This document shows positions 24,504-35,893 of a stretch of DNA of 64,000 bases, one piece after another. The position numbers and the translations under genes were made by a program. How positions within the stretch are numbered: position 1 is the stretch's first letter; each line of letters begins with the position of its first letter. The DNA is from Amblyomma americanum (Eukaryota > Arthropoda > Arachnida > Ixodida > Ixodidae), in assembly GCF_052857255.1 (NCBI RefSeq), contig NC_135498.1, positions 112,710,223-112,774,222 on the forward strand. The letters run 5' to 3'. Below the pieces are notes generated by a model. That model ran no database searches. It was given only the letters and a program-made list of their open reading frames with translations, and was not told the origin of the DNA.

Positions 24504-24766
24504 CTGCTAGCCAAGCGCAGCCTCAGAAAGCACCAGCGGTCATGGTGAAGGTTGCCTAGGACGGCTTCCTTGGATGCGCGCTGCACGGCCCGCAGCACCT
24601 GGCGCAGATGAATGAACTCACGGAGCTCGGGACACCAGAGGCCAGGGCGGGGCGCCGGATATGCAAAGCGCCTGTCGCCCGAGAAGGACTCTGGGTCTAA
24701 GCTCGCGAAGCTGGTCGCTGTGCTGGTGTAGGTGGCATTGGGACCACCATTATTCTGTTGGGGCGG
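24504..24766 (-). pseudogene. Orphan SADSD-type exon, unit B copy
   Basis: After the acceptor 'ttcactgttacag' the phase-0 frame reads PPQQNNGGPNATYTSTATSF, then LDPESFSGDRRFAYPAPRPG and ELREFIHLRQVLRAVQRASK. It is clearly paralogous to the exon at 7929-8210. Its length (263 bases) is not that of the A copy (282), and the frame shifts in the 3' part and ends exactly at the donor (AGG|TAA within CAG|GTAAAG). I find no partner exon 1 in the 5 kb upstream. Probably a decaying copy, though the core is well kept. Confidence 0.45.
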
Positions 24767-25098
24767 CTGTAACAGTGAAGTCAAAAGGGGGAGCTCATTA
24801 AGCACTAAACCGCAAGAAACGTCGATTTCGGCCTAGGAAAGGAAATCAGTGTTCTAATGATTTAGAATAAATTGTTTTCCCGATGTTCCGCTGAGTTAAG
24901 CTTCAGGGTGAATCAGGATTAGTTATCCGAGATGCGGTTTGAATTCAGAGCTTATGTTTTCTGCCAGTGATAAACACGCTGCTACGTCCCAGCGCACATA
25001 TAGGAATGGGTGATGAGGATCGGGAATTTTTATGGCCCAAGGGCATCTGGGTACAAAGAGCCCCCTGGAACAAGGTCTCATCTTCTTCTCAAGGTGGA

Positions 25099-25398
25099 CC
25101 CGCCGCGTTGGCTCAGTGGTTAGTGGCCCCGGCTACTGAGCTGAAGCACCGGGTTCAGATCCTACCGCGACGGCCGCGTTTCGATGGAGGCGAAACGCAA
25201 AAATGCGCCCGTGTGCTGTGCGATATCAGTGCACGTTAAAGATCCCCAGGTGGTCGAAATTATTCCGGAAACCTCCACTGCGGCACACATTTCTCCCTTT
25301 CTGCCCCCACTACCTCTCTTATCACTTCCCTTATGGCGCGGTTCAGGTGTCCGCCTATATGCGAGACACTGCGCCATTTCCTTTCCTCGAAAACCAAC
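25099..25398 (+). mobile_element. Ruka-type SINE, full length
   Basis: Head 'cgccgcgttggctcagtggt', the core, and the 3' end 'gcgccatttcctttcctcga'. It lies at the right boundary of unit B and is absent from unit A. Confidence 0.9.
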
Positions 25399-25411
25399 GT
25401 TCACATTTTTC

Positions 25412-25535
25412 GGCTATGCCCTGACCCCAGCTCAGGTGCTTCAGTATCGATGGTAGATGCCAGGGCTAGCAACAATCTTTTCCTTCCTTTTTACTATTAT
25501 TTTAATAAAAAACCACTGCCAACACCACCTTTTTC
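25412..25535 (+). mobile_element. LINE 3'-UTR fragment (family of the 44.3-46.7 kb element)
   Basis: Contains 'cagctcaggtgcttcagtat' and 'tgccagggctagcaacaatc' and ends 'aataaaaaaccactgcc'. This matches the 3' terminus of the LINE on the minus strand at 44262. It is an extremely 5'-truncated copy. Confidence 0.75.
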
Positions 25536-25568
25536 GGCTAGAAGTGCTTTCGCACTATAAGTTGTAAT

Positions 25569-25880
25569 CCGCCGCGGTGACTCAATTGTTAGGGCGCTCG
25601 ACTACTTATCCGGAGTTCCCGGGTTCGAACCCGACCGCGGCGGCTGCGTTTTTGTGGAGGCAAAACGCTAAGGCGCTCGAGTGCTGTGCGATATCAGTGC
25701 ACGTTAAAGATCCCCAGGTGGTCGAAATTATTCCGGATCCCTCCACTACAGCACCTCTTTCTTCCTCCTTTCCCTCCCTCCTTTATTCCTTCTCTTACGG
25801 CGCGGTTCAAGTGTCCGACGTTATATGAGACAGATACTGCGCCATTTACTTTCCTCAAAAACCAATTATTATTATTGCGA
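25569..25880 (+). mobile_element. Ruka-type SINE, full length
   Basis: Starts 'cgccgcggtgactcaattgt', has the B box 'gggttcgaacccgacc', and ends in an ATTATTATT tail. Confidence 0.9.
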
Positions 25881-26099
25881 TTATGATCCGGATGAGCGAT
25901 GTGAGCGTGACCGCAATGGTTCGAGTTCCGAGTAGCTCATCGCGTGCTGCTGCGGGACTGTTTGAACCATCAGCGTCAGCCATGGTATGCTGCTGAAGGT
26001 GATCGTGTTGCCAGTCAGCCGCAGTATAAGCCTTTGCCTCCTTCACACGCCTAAATGAACATGAGTTAAAGTAGATCACCATATTGTTATCTAGCTTGG

Positions 26100-26460
26100 G
26101 GTAATAGAACATAACAGTGTCGTCATAAGCTGCAGGTGCTGCAGAAAAATGCTCTACGTTACATTGCAAATGAACCATATGACACCTCCAGTGTTCCTTT
26201 ATTAAAAAAATCAACGCCATGAAAGCAGACCTCATCTATGAAAATGATCTTCTAACGTCATTGAAGCATGAATTACGTAATGGCACAGCCCACCTGAAAG
26301 AGATTGCTTTGTCCCGGTTCACAAGGTTTAGCAAGCTCTTGCATGTACTATTCTCCCGTACACACTATGGTCTGCAGATGCTACAGTCCGGTCTTCCACC
26401 TGTACTTAAGTTTACGCTTACTTTAGGTGAATTCGTTTATTATCGAAGAATCTGTTGCAT
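26100..26460 (+). mobile_element. Degenerate LINE reverse-transcriptase C-terminal fragment
   Basis: Broken plus-strand frames read LQKNALRYIANEPYD (26135-26180), then MKADLIYENDLLTSLKHELR (26219-26278). This pattern (LQkkalRyI..., then a fingers-out helix) is typical of the region after the RT domain in non-LTR elements lacking RNase H. Stops and shifts occur throughout. Confidence 0.5.
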
Positions 26461-26727
26461 GCCATGTTTAGTTGAGGTAAAAGGTTGTTTACCTTTATTC
26501 CTTTTTCATCCTGGTTTTCTTTTCTTCCTCTTTATTTTTCCTTCCTCAGTGATGATATGTCTTAAACCTGCTATATAATAATTAATGTTATCAGCTGTTG
26601 TGATGTTTCTGGTTGTAAACTTTAAGGGGAGGGGGGGGGTCCGGGAGGTCATGCTTCATAATGCGCAGCTTTTTTTCCCGCTCGCTTCACCATATTTTGT
26701 TTGTTGAACATGTGCGGAGAAGTAAAA

Positions 26728-26830
26728 TTAGCTGCAGTTTAACTACTGCTGAACCTGGCTAGCGAGCGAAAGCCGTGGTGCATCGGGCATGTACACGCGG
26801 CTTGGCGTCTGTAACGTAGGCTGTGAGAGA
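26728..26830. repeat. Interspersed repeat R3, partial copy
   Basis: Carries 'tttaactactgctgaacc', 'agcgaaagccgtggtgcatc' and 'gcggcttggcgtctgtaacg', matching the start of the 9.36-kb copy. As there, a 'tggccgtggtttagct' motif follows within about 400 bases (26989). Confidence 0.6.
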
Positions 26831-27051
26831 CTGCTAGGCTACCGCCGCAGCCGAACACGCCTCGTGTTAAGCTGCCCCACACTCTCTTCTTCACGGCAGT
26901 AAACATGGCACGTACCCACGCATGGGGATTGGACAACGTACAGCGGAGAATGCCAACGAGGTATTTGCGCGGGGTAAAAAAATGGCCGTGGTTTAGCTCT
27001 GCATAAACCTGGAGGGACGCGATAGCTACAGCTGGCCGAGTGGAACTTGGT

Positions 27052-27245
27052 CACGTGACCAACCACGTCCATCGTATTAAAAACCAGCGCTAAAAAACAC
27101 AGAGGACGAGATTAGACACACGGAAGGCGTTGAACTCGCCCAATCCTCAGTTCTTCTGCAGTTCACCAACGCCGTGACGAACCACGTGATCAGCCACGGC
27201 GCCGCGCCGGCGGCAGCTGCTCCGCACCACGTGACCAGCCACGTG
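27052..27245. promoter_or_regulatory. Cluster of four CACGTG E-boxes
   Basis: CACGTG occurs at 27052, 27183, 27228 and 27240 in GC-rich DNA. This is the canonical E-box bound by bHLH factors (USF, Myc/Max, CLOCK/CYCLE). No gene start can be tied to it, so regulatory function is only possible. Confidence 0.3.
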
Positions 27246-29787
27246 ACAGCGTGGCGGCGCAGCAACTGGAGAGCAAGCTGCCGGGCTAGTTGGTGATGCA
27301 TGTTGTTTACTAGGAAGCGCAAACAAACGGACAAGGGACGGAGTAGGGTGGCGGGACGAAGCAGAGAGGCGGGACAGAGTAGGGGGGCGGCGCAGCCACA
27401 GGGTGGCAGCGCCGCCACGCTGAAGCCTCGAAACGCTACCGCAATGTAGCTATCGTTACAATAAAATAGACTCGTGCTGTGCACTGAAGAGCGTCGTCTT
27501 CATCAAATTCCATCTGCTCCGCCCCGCGGCACTGCCCACTCATTGTTTTACGTATACCACAAATCAGTGCTTTCGCAGTGGTTCGAATGTAGTAAAAATT
27601 CTCTGTAGCTTTTTATCATTAAGAAACAAGTTCCAGCGACAACAGTCAAGTTGGTAGAGAGGAGGTGAAGGCAAAGGGCACAGAGGAGGTCCCTTTGCGC
27701 TATTTTGTTCTAATGTCTGATGATTACGTTAAGCATGCCCGTCTTCGTGTGTGCAGTGTGAAGAAATGTGCAATCGTTCAGATTCGCAAATATTTAATTC
27801 GTACGATAAAATCGAAAGCAATGCAGAAATCAGATACGAAATTAACCGATATGGGTCTATCGGATGCTAGGGCATGGCGAACCGCGCAGCCATGTAGGAA
27901 TGCCGTGTGTCCAGGTCAATTCAAGGTAATGGCCAAGGTGTTGGGGAAGAGGTCTCCGTGCACAGAGCCCAACACCTTGAATCTTGGATTCATGTGGCAG
28001 TCTACTTGGCGAGTGAATCGCCCACGCCATCGCTTTCTCCTTCCTGAAAGAATGATACGTTACAGAAATACGTGAATTTGCAACAGAACGCATCAGACTT
28101 ATGCACTAAAGAAATAAGATTATTCTATGTTTATCTGTCCACAGGGCGCATAAGAGGCAGTACACAGGACACAAGTTATTCTCTAGTTCTTTGGTTTTCT
28201 AAAGCCCACCGATATCCTCACAGACGGAAAGTTTTTAGAAAACCCCTTACCTACTTCACCTCAATTTAGTGTTGTGACGAGTTGCGAGGACATCAGCTGT
28301 AAAGGTCGATTCGCAATGGCTTTGTATTATCTCGACAAGCCTTTAGTACAGTGAAGTACAGTGTATGACTGATTAAAGCGACACGCGCTGGTCGGTCGTT
28401 TCCTATCAAAGATAGGAGCAAGAGGAAGCTCACAATGGGCACCAAAACCCAATATTACCGCATTGCGTGGCTGTTCTTCAAGACAGTGAGCGAGAAAGCA
28501 TGGCAGCAAACAGCGTTTTTAAACAGACACGCTTGCATAACGCGGACTAATAAAGGAAATGGTTCACTTTGGACGCGAATACCAATCAACACACAAATTG
28601 TTGTGCGTTCCTGCGCTCAACCACGAGTAAACAGCTGCAATTCCCCTTTTCACATAAGTGGAGCATAATACACGCACGCGATTAATAAGTCATCATTCTC
28701 ATAAAATAATTATAGAATTGCACTTAAGTCTGCTTAACTGCGGAAACGCGAAAGCCTTTCCCTTTGCTATCTTTCTCCCTTCATTGTTCATTTTTATTTG
28801 AAATTTTGTTTTTCATTTTACTTCTTAATTTTCTATTTTCCTTAAATTTCTAATTTTTCTTTTTGATCTCAATTTTGTTCTTATCAAAATGTTTTAACAC
28901 TAAGTGAACCTTCTCACGCATTTACAACGTCTTTCATCGAATGAGTGACTCAAAACCTGCTTCAAGCATGGCATTTATTTTCATTATTTCAAATTAATAA
29001 TTTAATTAAGTGCAATTCATCAACCAAACTTTTCCCATTTCAAGATGTACTTACGCGCTACCTAACACAGTCAAACTTTTCTACATTTCTCTCCACAGAA
29101 GGACATAATCATTCGAACAAACTTCGTGGACACTTTTCTGATGCGACATAACCATATAATGCTTGCGCATTAGGAAGAGAAGCGAGACGTATGACGCGTA
29201 TCCTCGTTGCAGTGCGCTCTACGACTTGGTCGCCATCAGAGTATGCAGAGAAAAACTCGCATAAATAGGCCCTGGCGTCGCGTATCCCATTATGTAAATG
29301 AAGGTTATAAAAAGTTCTAATCCAATATCGTAGGGGCGTGAAGACATTTGCGTCTTGCTCCGCACTTGAGGATACCTCTTCGCGCACCACCCAGTTATCA
29401 TAAGACCACTCACTAACCATACCATTTCAATGTCGTCGTAAGGGCGTACATATTCTTTTATGACTACAGCTTCCTTGTTTCACGAAGGACAAATGTATAG
29501 GGTTTTTAGCCTAAGACAATAAACTTTTACCTAAGGCAATTATTTACCTAAGAAATCACAATTCTTAAAAGTAGGCTCTTAGAGTTAGAAGAGCGCTTTT
29601 TTTTTTGGCACAGAATTACCAGCTGTGCAGTTCATCAGAATTCAGCTAAGACTCGTTAACTAGAAGGCTGGTGAACTAGTACTGAACAGTTTTTAGCTAT
29701 TACTGTTAGGCCCCTTAGGTAACTAAGAGGCGTGTAACCCACCGTAAGTAATATCCATCAGTTTTTAGAATTAAGAAAACGCGGTTA
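27246..29787. other. No gene supported
   Basis: Contains a 136-codon open frame (27665-28075) with no recognisable motif. Its 3' part (around 27985-28030) weakly resembles the segments at 5390 and 22440 of the duplication units. The rest, 28080-29787, shows nothing I can identify. Confidence 0.4.
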
Positions 29788-30105
29788 CCCGCCGCGGTGC
29801 CCTCAGTGGTTAGAGTGCTCGGCTACTGATCCGGAGCTCCCGGGTTCGAACCCGACCGCGGCGGCTACGTTTTTATGGAGGCAAAGAGCTAAGGCACCCG
29901 TGTGCTGTGCGATGTCAGTGCACGTTAAAGATCCCCAGGTGGTCGAAATTATTCCGAAGCCCTCCACTACGGCACCTCTTGCTTCCTTTCTTGTTTCACT
30001 CCCTCCTTTATCCCTTTCCCTACGGCGCGGTTCAGGTGTCCAACGATATATGAGACAGATACTGCGCCATTTCCTTTCCCCCCAAAAAACAACCAATTAT
30101 TATTA
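29788..30105 (+). mobile_element. Ruka-type SINE, full length
   Basis: One of the best preserved copies: 'cgccgcggtgccctcagtgg', the B box 'gggttcgaacccgaccgcgg', and a complete 3' end with a poly-A/ATTATTA tail. Confidence 0.92.
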
Positions 30106-31435
30106 GCTGTATTGTGATGTGCTACACTAGTGACAATGTTTTGCTGAAAAAAGCGATCTTCTAAGTCAAAAGGCGTATTTAAAAAAATCTGCAAAGTCTT
30201 AGGTGAAGCACTCTGTATGTTAGACTGTTCTCTGGAAATGAACTTTTGCGTTTTCATTCTTTTCCAGCAAATTCAGACATCCACAAAAAACATACCAACC
30301 ACCCTGTGACTAAGCCTTTGCTTGCCTGTGTTACTGCTCTCAAGTTTGTACAGAGCGAAGGAGGAATCAAGGTCTTGCCCCGCTGCAAAGTGTCTGCATA
30401 CAGAGTCACCCTGACGCCACTTGTCCTCCTTCTCCTTTTTCTTCGCAGTATTTCACGAGCAACAGCGAGTATCAATATACCTTCGTCTCAAACTCGTTTA
30501 GATTAATACATTCAGCGTTGCGTGGTTTCCGTACACGTACTTGGTCTTTGGAGTTAGCAGTGGGCATTTAGAAGGAAAACCACAAAGATACCTGTCGCTT
30601 TTGCAGGGAAAGGAGAGAGAAATACTTAGACTTTCATCTTGTTTCGTTTCGTTTGTTGGGGTTTAACGTCCCCAAACCGACTCAGGCTATGAGAGAGGCC
30701 GTAGTGAAGGGCTCCCGAAATTTCATGGCCCTTCGTCCCACGCTCTTCAAGACAGCGTTATCTTCTGCTGTGTACCGGGACCACAATCTCGTTCATTCAG
30801 TCTCTGTTGTAATGATCACAGATTGTAGTGTCATAATGGTAAGAACTCAATCGAACAGCAATTGCAAGGTCGTCGCGTAGGAAGTCTTTGCAGAAACCAA
30901 GCACCGCCAAGTTCCATTCAGTTCAAGGTAATAGATAACCAGCCGCTGAGCGAAATCTATGAGAACGTCTTAGTTCACTGTTCCTGGAAGTTACAGGTCA
31001 AGCCCTGCCGGTAGGAATAGAAACACTCACCTCCAAATTAATATGTAAGCATTGTGTGGCTATGTTTGCGGTTTCGTGTCATCCCGAGCTTGTCATCACG
31101 ATAACGTCCGAACGAATTTAGTAATAAGAAATAGAATGGCTGCATTAGATACAGCATCAAAAAATCTCGCAGGAGAAATCATGAGGTGCATGTGGGGTAA
31201 TTAATTTACTAGAGCCAAAAATGTCCAAAAAGTGGGCGGGGGTCGGAGCAAAAGTGGCGCTAAATTTCCAAGCACAGGAATTGGCCGAAGCTAAAGCGTG
31301 GCGCCAAATATGAAAAACCGGAACTGTGGACGCAGCGAAGCATGGAGCCAAATTTGTAAATTAATTGTGGCGCCAAGTTTGAAAACTGAAAATAGCCAAG
31401 AATAGAACTTGATTAATTTAAGCAAAGAGGGGCAA
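30106..31435. other. No gene; SINE type 2 tail near 30640-30745
   Basis: A minus-strand 3' fragment of SINE type 2 ('gggtttaacgtccccaaacc') is present near 30655. Elsewhere I see no supported feature. Short A-rich repeats of 'ggcgccaaat' type occur at 31250-31390. Confidence 0.5.
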
Positions 31436-31560
31436 AGAGGAGCGAGGAGGCTTCAATGGTTAAGCATTCCCCCAATGGAGATGGCGCAGCGGTTTTTTTA
31501 TGATGAAAGGGTTCAAAACCCAGTGCGTTCCCAAAGAGCACTAGCAGTCCCTCCTAAAAC
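31436..31560 (+). mobile_element. tRNA-headed SINE-like fragment
   Basis: Contains a tRNA-like head 'gcttcaatggttaagcattc', a B-box-like 'gggttcaaaaccc' and the tail segment 'gcagtccctcctaaaacgct'. Not Ruka. It lies just downstream of gene 2 exon 2 on the minus strand. Confidence 0.4.
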
Positions 31561-31616
31561 GCTCGTGGGCTAGCAGTTCATATCCTTAAGGTCTTTCAAT
31601 AGGACAAATTATATAC

Positions 31617-31871
31617 CTGCACGGCGGGGCCGACTCGGACAACGAAAAGCTCCCGAACTCAAGCGTCGTGGGTGCCGTCTTGGACCAAATGCTGCGCAGC
31701 TGCCCGGGTCTCCGCGAGCAGAGCGGCGTCCCGTATCTTCAGGCGCTGGAGGTCCAGGTGCTGCGCGGGTTGTACAGAGCCCCTGCCCTCTTCGAAAGCC
31801 TCCAGGTCCGAGTCGGCTGACCCCGTGGAGGGGGTGCTGGAGTACGTGGTGGCTTCTTTGCGGTGACACTT
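31617..31871 (-). CDS. Unrecognised two-exon gene 2, exon 2 (SADSD-type exon)
   Basis: The exon follows a good acceptor 'gcttcatttttctag' and opens in phase 0: KCHRKEATTYSSTPSTG, SADSDLEAFEEGRGSVQPAQ, HLDLQRLKIRDAALLAET, RAAAQHLVQDGTHDA, then TGA at 31659-31661. A donor GCAG|GTATAT lies 42 bases past the stop, making the whole unit exactly 85 codons, phase 0 to phase 0. It is closely related to the 52.1-kb exon (YSS...GSADSDxEAFExGR...AAAQ). It pairs with the exon at 35448-35714 to give 159 residues. Acidic, hydrophilic, probably helical in the second half. No domain recognised. Confidence 0.45.
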
Positions 31872-32769
31872 CTAGAAAAATGAAGCAAAAAAATTAGCAT
31901 TAAAAGAGCGGTAAGAAAGTTGCTCGGCCTGGGCAGGGGCTAAGCGCATGTAATAGAGCTTATTGTTCGTTCCTGTTGAAGTATTTATCGTGATTTAAAA
32001 TGCAATGACCTGACTTTCTGCGCAACTCAAGAATCTCTGAATAACCGAACCCATCATCTTCATTGCCATCACCACCATCAGCCTACGTCTACTGCAGGAC
32101 AAATGATTCTCTATACCACTGTAATGATATCGCGCTTTTGCCACCTGCGGCCCCCCTATCGGAACTTCGGCATAACGTTTTTTTTTGCTACTGTGGCCAT
32201 TAAAGGAGCAGCAATATTGGATACAGAGGAACGTGAAGCATTGCGACACATGCGAAAAGAAGAGCTTGCTTTTACGACGTTGCTGAGTTTGCTGTTTACT
32301 TGAACACTGCGCAATACATCGGTTCACTACTGCAAGGACCTCTTTTGTCCAAGCGGGGGCTCATACTCTGTTGCAGAAGCCAGAGAAATTTCCGAACCTG
32401 AAAAGAGAATCTCCTCTGAAATACGGAGTTTCATAATGATTGTACTAAAAATCTGATATTCACAGAATATACTGGTTCTTTCATCGAAAGCGGTCATAGA
32501 TTAAAAAAAGAAGGAAGGCATGAGATGTATAATTATTGGTTTTTCGGCACAGTTATGCCAGTTGTAGTGCATGTTAGAAAAAAGTAAATGGTGCCAAATA
32601 ATGAGTTCGTTAGCTAAATTACAGTAGCGAATTTCATGGCGGTTAGTTAGGAGCCTTATTGCTCTTCAATACTTGCAGGTGGCCGCATGGAATAGCAGTG
32701 TAATATTCTACAATTTAGAAAAAGTGCCATTGTTATGCGCAGTAGAGTTACGTATAAATTCTCTCAACC
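31872..32769. other. Presumed gene 2 intron, no feature seen
   Basis: AT-rich sequence between exon 2 of gene 2 and the LINE fragment. I see no repeat or RNA gene. Confidence 0.4.
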
Positions 32770-33665
32770 AAGCTAAAGCCAGGCCGCGGGTCACCCTATG
32801 GGCTCCTTATTGGCTCCACGGGACTCCTTATGGGGGTTAACCGCACCCTAGATGAGCTTATCGAAGCCCACCGAACGGTGCAGCTCGTACGCCTTTTATC
32901 CACCACTACGGGACGACACATTCTCTCTGGCTTAGGTCTCAACCCTACAAGCTCTCTCAGAGATATGCACGCCACCCAGGGGACAATTCAGTCCTATTTA
33001 ACAATCATTCCAATCCCCAAAAACTTGCATCTGGCCCACCACCCAGCTCGCCGTGAAGCATGAGTCACGGCTTTGCACAAACACTGTCACGCACATAACA
33101 GTGCAGTCTATATGGACGCCGCAAGATATGGCAATGAAGCCTCTACCTTGAGCGTAGTCTCTATTACACTCCACCCTAGAGTTTCTGGTTCGACCAAAGC
33201 TACATCTTGGTTCCGTACAATGAAATTTCTCTCCACAGTAGCGATCAACGGCTCCAGCATCGACCCCCCTCCTCCACCCCACACACAAATCCCTCTAAAA
33301 CTTGAGCTGATGGTCTGGCGCCAGCTCCAATCCCGTACCTTTATAACCCCAGCTAACCTTGCCCTTATCCACCCCGACCTTTTCTCCCCCGAATGCACCA
33401 TCTGCGGGGCACACAGTGCTGACTTGCACCATAACCTTTACATTTGCTCTGAGCTCCAGCCAACCTCCCAATGGCAACTCACTGATATGGAGGGATGGAA
33501 GGTCAAGGTATCCAGCTCGGAACCGGCCGCACAAAAGCAGCTGATGTGCTGGACACTGAGTCTCTGAGACCCGCAAACTCCCGGTCACCATACACAATAT
33601 CAAACCAACCCACCACTATACGCTGTAATAATAAGGCTCAAGAATCAATAAAAGTTTTCACTTCC
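32770..33665 (+). mobile_element. Non-LTR retrotransposon fragment, part of a local duplication
   Basis: Frames show the end of RT (LDELIEAHRTVQLVRLLSTT near 32842-32900) and the start of RNase H (SAVYMDAARYGNEAS near 33100-33145). An internal deletion follows, then the C-terminal domain MVWRQLQSRTFITPA with ECTICGAHSADLHHNLYIC (33390-33450). The 3' end is 'caataaaagttttc'. A related copy with the same downstream SINE lies at 41600-42595. Confidence 0.8.
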
Positions 33666-33680
33666 ACCTTAGGAGCACAG

Positions 33681-33935
33681 CCGCCGCTGTGGTTGAGCAA
33701 GAGTTCGGCTACTAAGCCCGAGTACCAGGATCCGAACCCGAACGCGGCGGCCTCGTTTCGACGGAGATCAAACGAAAAAAGCGCCCGTGTGCGATGTCAG
33801 TGCACATTAAAAAATCTCGGCTGGCCGAAACTATTCAGTAGCCTTCCACTAGGAAATCTGTCACTTTCTTCTTTCACCCCCATTCTCTCATCCTTTCCTG
33901 CGCGGTTGAGGTGTCCACCAATATGTGGGGCACTT
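33681..33935 (+). mobile_element. Ruka-type SINE, diverged
   Basis: Head 'ccgccgctgtggttgagcaa', diverged core and a 3' end that runs directly into a SINE type 2 copy. The same LINE-SINE-SINE2 order is found at 41.6-43.3 kb. Confidence 0.75.
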
Positions 33936-34174
33936 GGTTTGGTTCGGTTGATGAGGTTCTGACGTCCCAAAGCAACTCAGGCTATGAGGGACGCTGTAGT
34001 GAAGGGCAGTGGACAGTTTTGACTGCCTGGGCCTCATTAACGTGCACTGACACCATACAGTACGCGGATCTCTAGCATTTCGCCTCCATCGAAACGCGAC
34101 CGCAACAACCAATATAGAACCCGCGTCTTTCGGGACGGCAATCTAACACCATAACCATTGAGCCACTGCGGCAT
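33936..34174 (-). mobile_element. SINE type 2
   Basis: Plus strand reads 'ttctgacgtcccaaagcaac' through to the head 'cattgagccactgcggc'. The orthologous copy at 43146-43262 has lost its middle. Confidence 0.75.
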
Positions 34175-34290
34175 TCTTTTCCTCAATGCAATTTATTTCG
34201 GGCAGTGACAGCGATCACGCGGCTTATGTGTCACGTGGTTTTCCCGCTTGCACTACGGCTTCCGCTTCAGCCTTCTGGATAGCCATCTAC

Positions 34291-34580
34291 CCGCCGCGGT
34301 GGCTCAGTGCTTAAGACGCTGGGCTACCGAGCCGGGGTACTATAGTTTTAACGTGACTGCGGCGGCCGCATTTGGACGAAGGAGAAGCGCAAAATGCGCC
34401 CGTGTGGTGATGTCAGTTTACACATTCTCAGAGGGTGGAAATTATTTCGCAGCCCTTCCGCTGCAGTCTTCTTTCTTTATTCCTTCCTTGACACTCACGT
34501 TTATCCATTGCGCTGGACGCGGTGTAGGTGCCCACCCAGTAGTGACGTTACTGTTCTTTCCTTTTAAAAGCACCAATTTT
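34291..34580 (+). mobile_element. Ruka-type SINE, diverged
   Basis: Head 'ccgccgcggtggctcagtgc', then a heavily substituted body with an altered core ('cagagggtggaaattatttc'). Confidence 0.7.
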
Positions 34581-34734
34581 TGTAAAACTCTGCTACACTC
34601 GACTCAGCGATTAAGTGCATTATTCCTAGCCCTTGTTAAGTAACTTGTATCTCAAAATCATTTCACGTCGGGGATCTCTTCCGAGCGATTTCGCACATCT
34701 TAGCATCCTTGTTTCAAAGAGCACAAAAAAATTC

Positions 34735-35088
34735 GGAGCGGTTTAACTACTGCGGAACCCGGTTATTGAGCGAAAGCTGTGGTGTAGCGGGCAAGTAGAC
34801 GCGGCTTGGCGTCTGTAACGTTGAGGGCATTCCGCACACTGCACAGACAGCGCGGCAACCCTGCCATCCTTTCAGGTGGCCGTTCAATTAATGGTTCATC
34901 GCGAGAAGTGGGGCAACCAATAAACGCTGCGCCCTATCCTACCTCCCTCTACAGGCGAACCGAAATGTCAAAGATCAAAGACCGAGTGGTGTATCCCCAT
35001 CCGACATCTCGCTCACTTGACGATCAACCGGCAACGCACAGCGAAACCGGTATTACATAGAGCAGTGAAGCTTTCGCTTCAAAAATGC
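34735..35088. repeat. Interspersed repeat R3, near-complete copy
   Basis: Second long copy of R3. Near its start it has GAGCGAAAGCTG and at its end GAAGCTTTCGCT, a short imperfect inverted terminal match that suggests a non-autonomous DNA element of about 350 bp. Confidence 0.6.
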
Positions 35089-35099
35089 ACGTTGCTATA

Positions 35100-35400
35100 G
35101 CATTTATCCGGAGTTCCCGGGTTCGAACCCGACCGCAGCGGCAGAGTTTCTGTAGAGGCAAAACGCGTAGGCCCCCGTGTGCTGTGCGATGTCAGCGCAA
35201 CTCTAAGGTCCCCAGGTGGTCGCAAATATTCCGCAGCCCTCCATTACGGCAACTCGTCCTTTCTTCTATCAGTCTTCCTTTCTTCTCTGAGTCATCAGTC
35301 CCTCCTTTATCCCTTCTCTTACGGCGCGATTCAAGTGTCGCAGAGATTCGGGACAGATACTGCGCCATTTCCGTCCCGCCAAAAAACAATTTTCAATTTT
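35100..35400 (+). mobile_element. Ruka-type SINE lacking the first part of its head
   Basis: Starts at 'tatccggagttcccgggttc' and continues to the 3' end 'gcgccatttccgtcccgcc'. It sits 48 bases beyond the donor of gene 2 exon 1 and is antisense to the gene. Confidence 0.85.
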
Positions 35401-35447
35401 GTATAGCATTCGCTATTCACCACACCGGCATATCCAATGTTTCTTAC

Positions 35448-35714
35448 CTGCTCACACTCCTCCGGATCGGCCAACTCTTGCTCCAGGAAAGACGCATCCG
35501 CGATTATTGCGGCGCTGTGTTGGGGCTCTTCTACAGGCCAGCGCAGCGCAATCTTGCTCAGCTTGAGCCGCTGAATCGTGTCGCAGTGATTCAGGCGCTG
35601 GAAGCCGGGACATTGCGCTGGTCGTTGTGGTCGAGGGCCGCCGCCGATGACCCCGAGGCCCCAAGAGCTGGTTGAAGCGCTGCTTTTGGGTGTGCAGGGT
35701 ACATTGGCAGCCAT
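35448..35714 (-). CDS. Unrecognised two-exon gene 2, exon 1 (FQRLN-type exon)
   Basis: The ATG has a strong context (CACCATCATGG; A at -3, G at +4). The 89-codon frame reads MAANVPCTPKSSASTSSWG, then PRPQRPAQCPGFQRLNHCDT and LEQELADPEECEQ, ending at a consensus donor CAG|GTAAGA in phase 0. This start is preferred because upstream sequence on the minus strand becomes a minisatellite. It pairs with the phase-0 acceptor at 31871. No signal peptide or membrane helix, so a cytosolic or nuclear protein is inferred. I do not recognise the family. Confidence 0.5.
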
Positions 35715-35893
35715 GATGGTGCTCGAGAAGACGGCTGTGTCGCTAGGTCGTCTGAGCGTAATCGCAATCCTGTGCCCTGTTCACGAACCTAAGCGAACGC
35801 TCTGAAGTGGTAACTCTTAACGCTCATCGGCTGTATAAAGCTCCACCTAGTCTTCTCTCATCCGATGCGTAGCCGCCGTGAGCGTTCCCCTTG

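Noticed and set aside
27665..28075. 136-codon plus-strand ORF
   Set aside because: No recognisable domain. The part resembling the duplication units does not keep a consistent frame with them.
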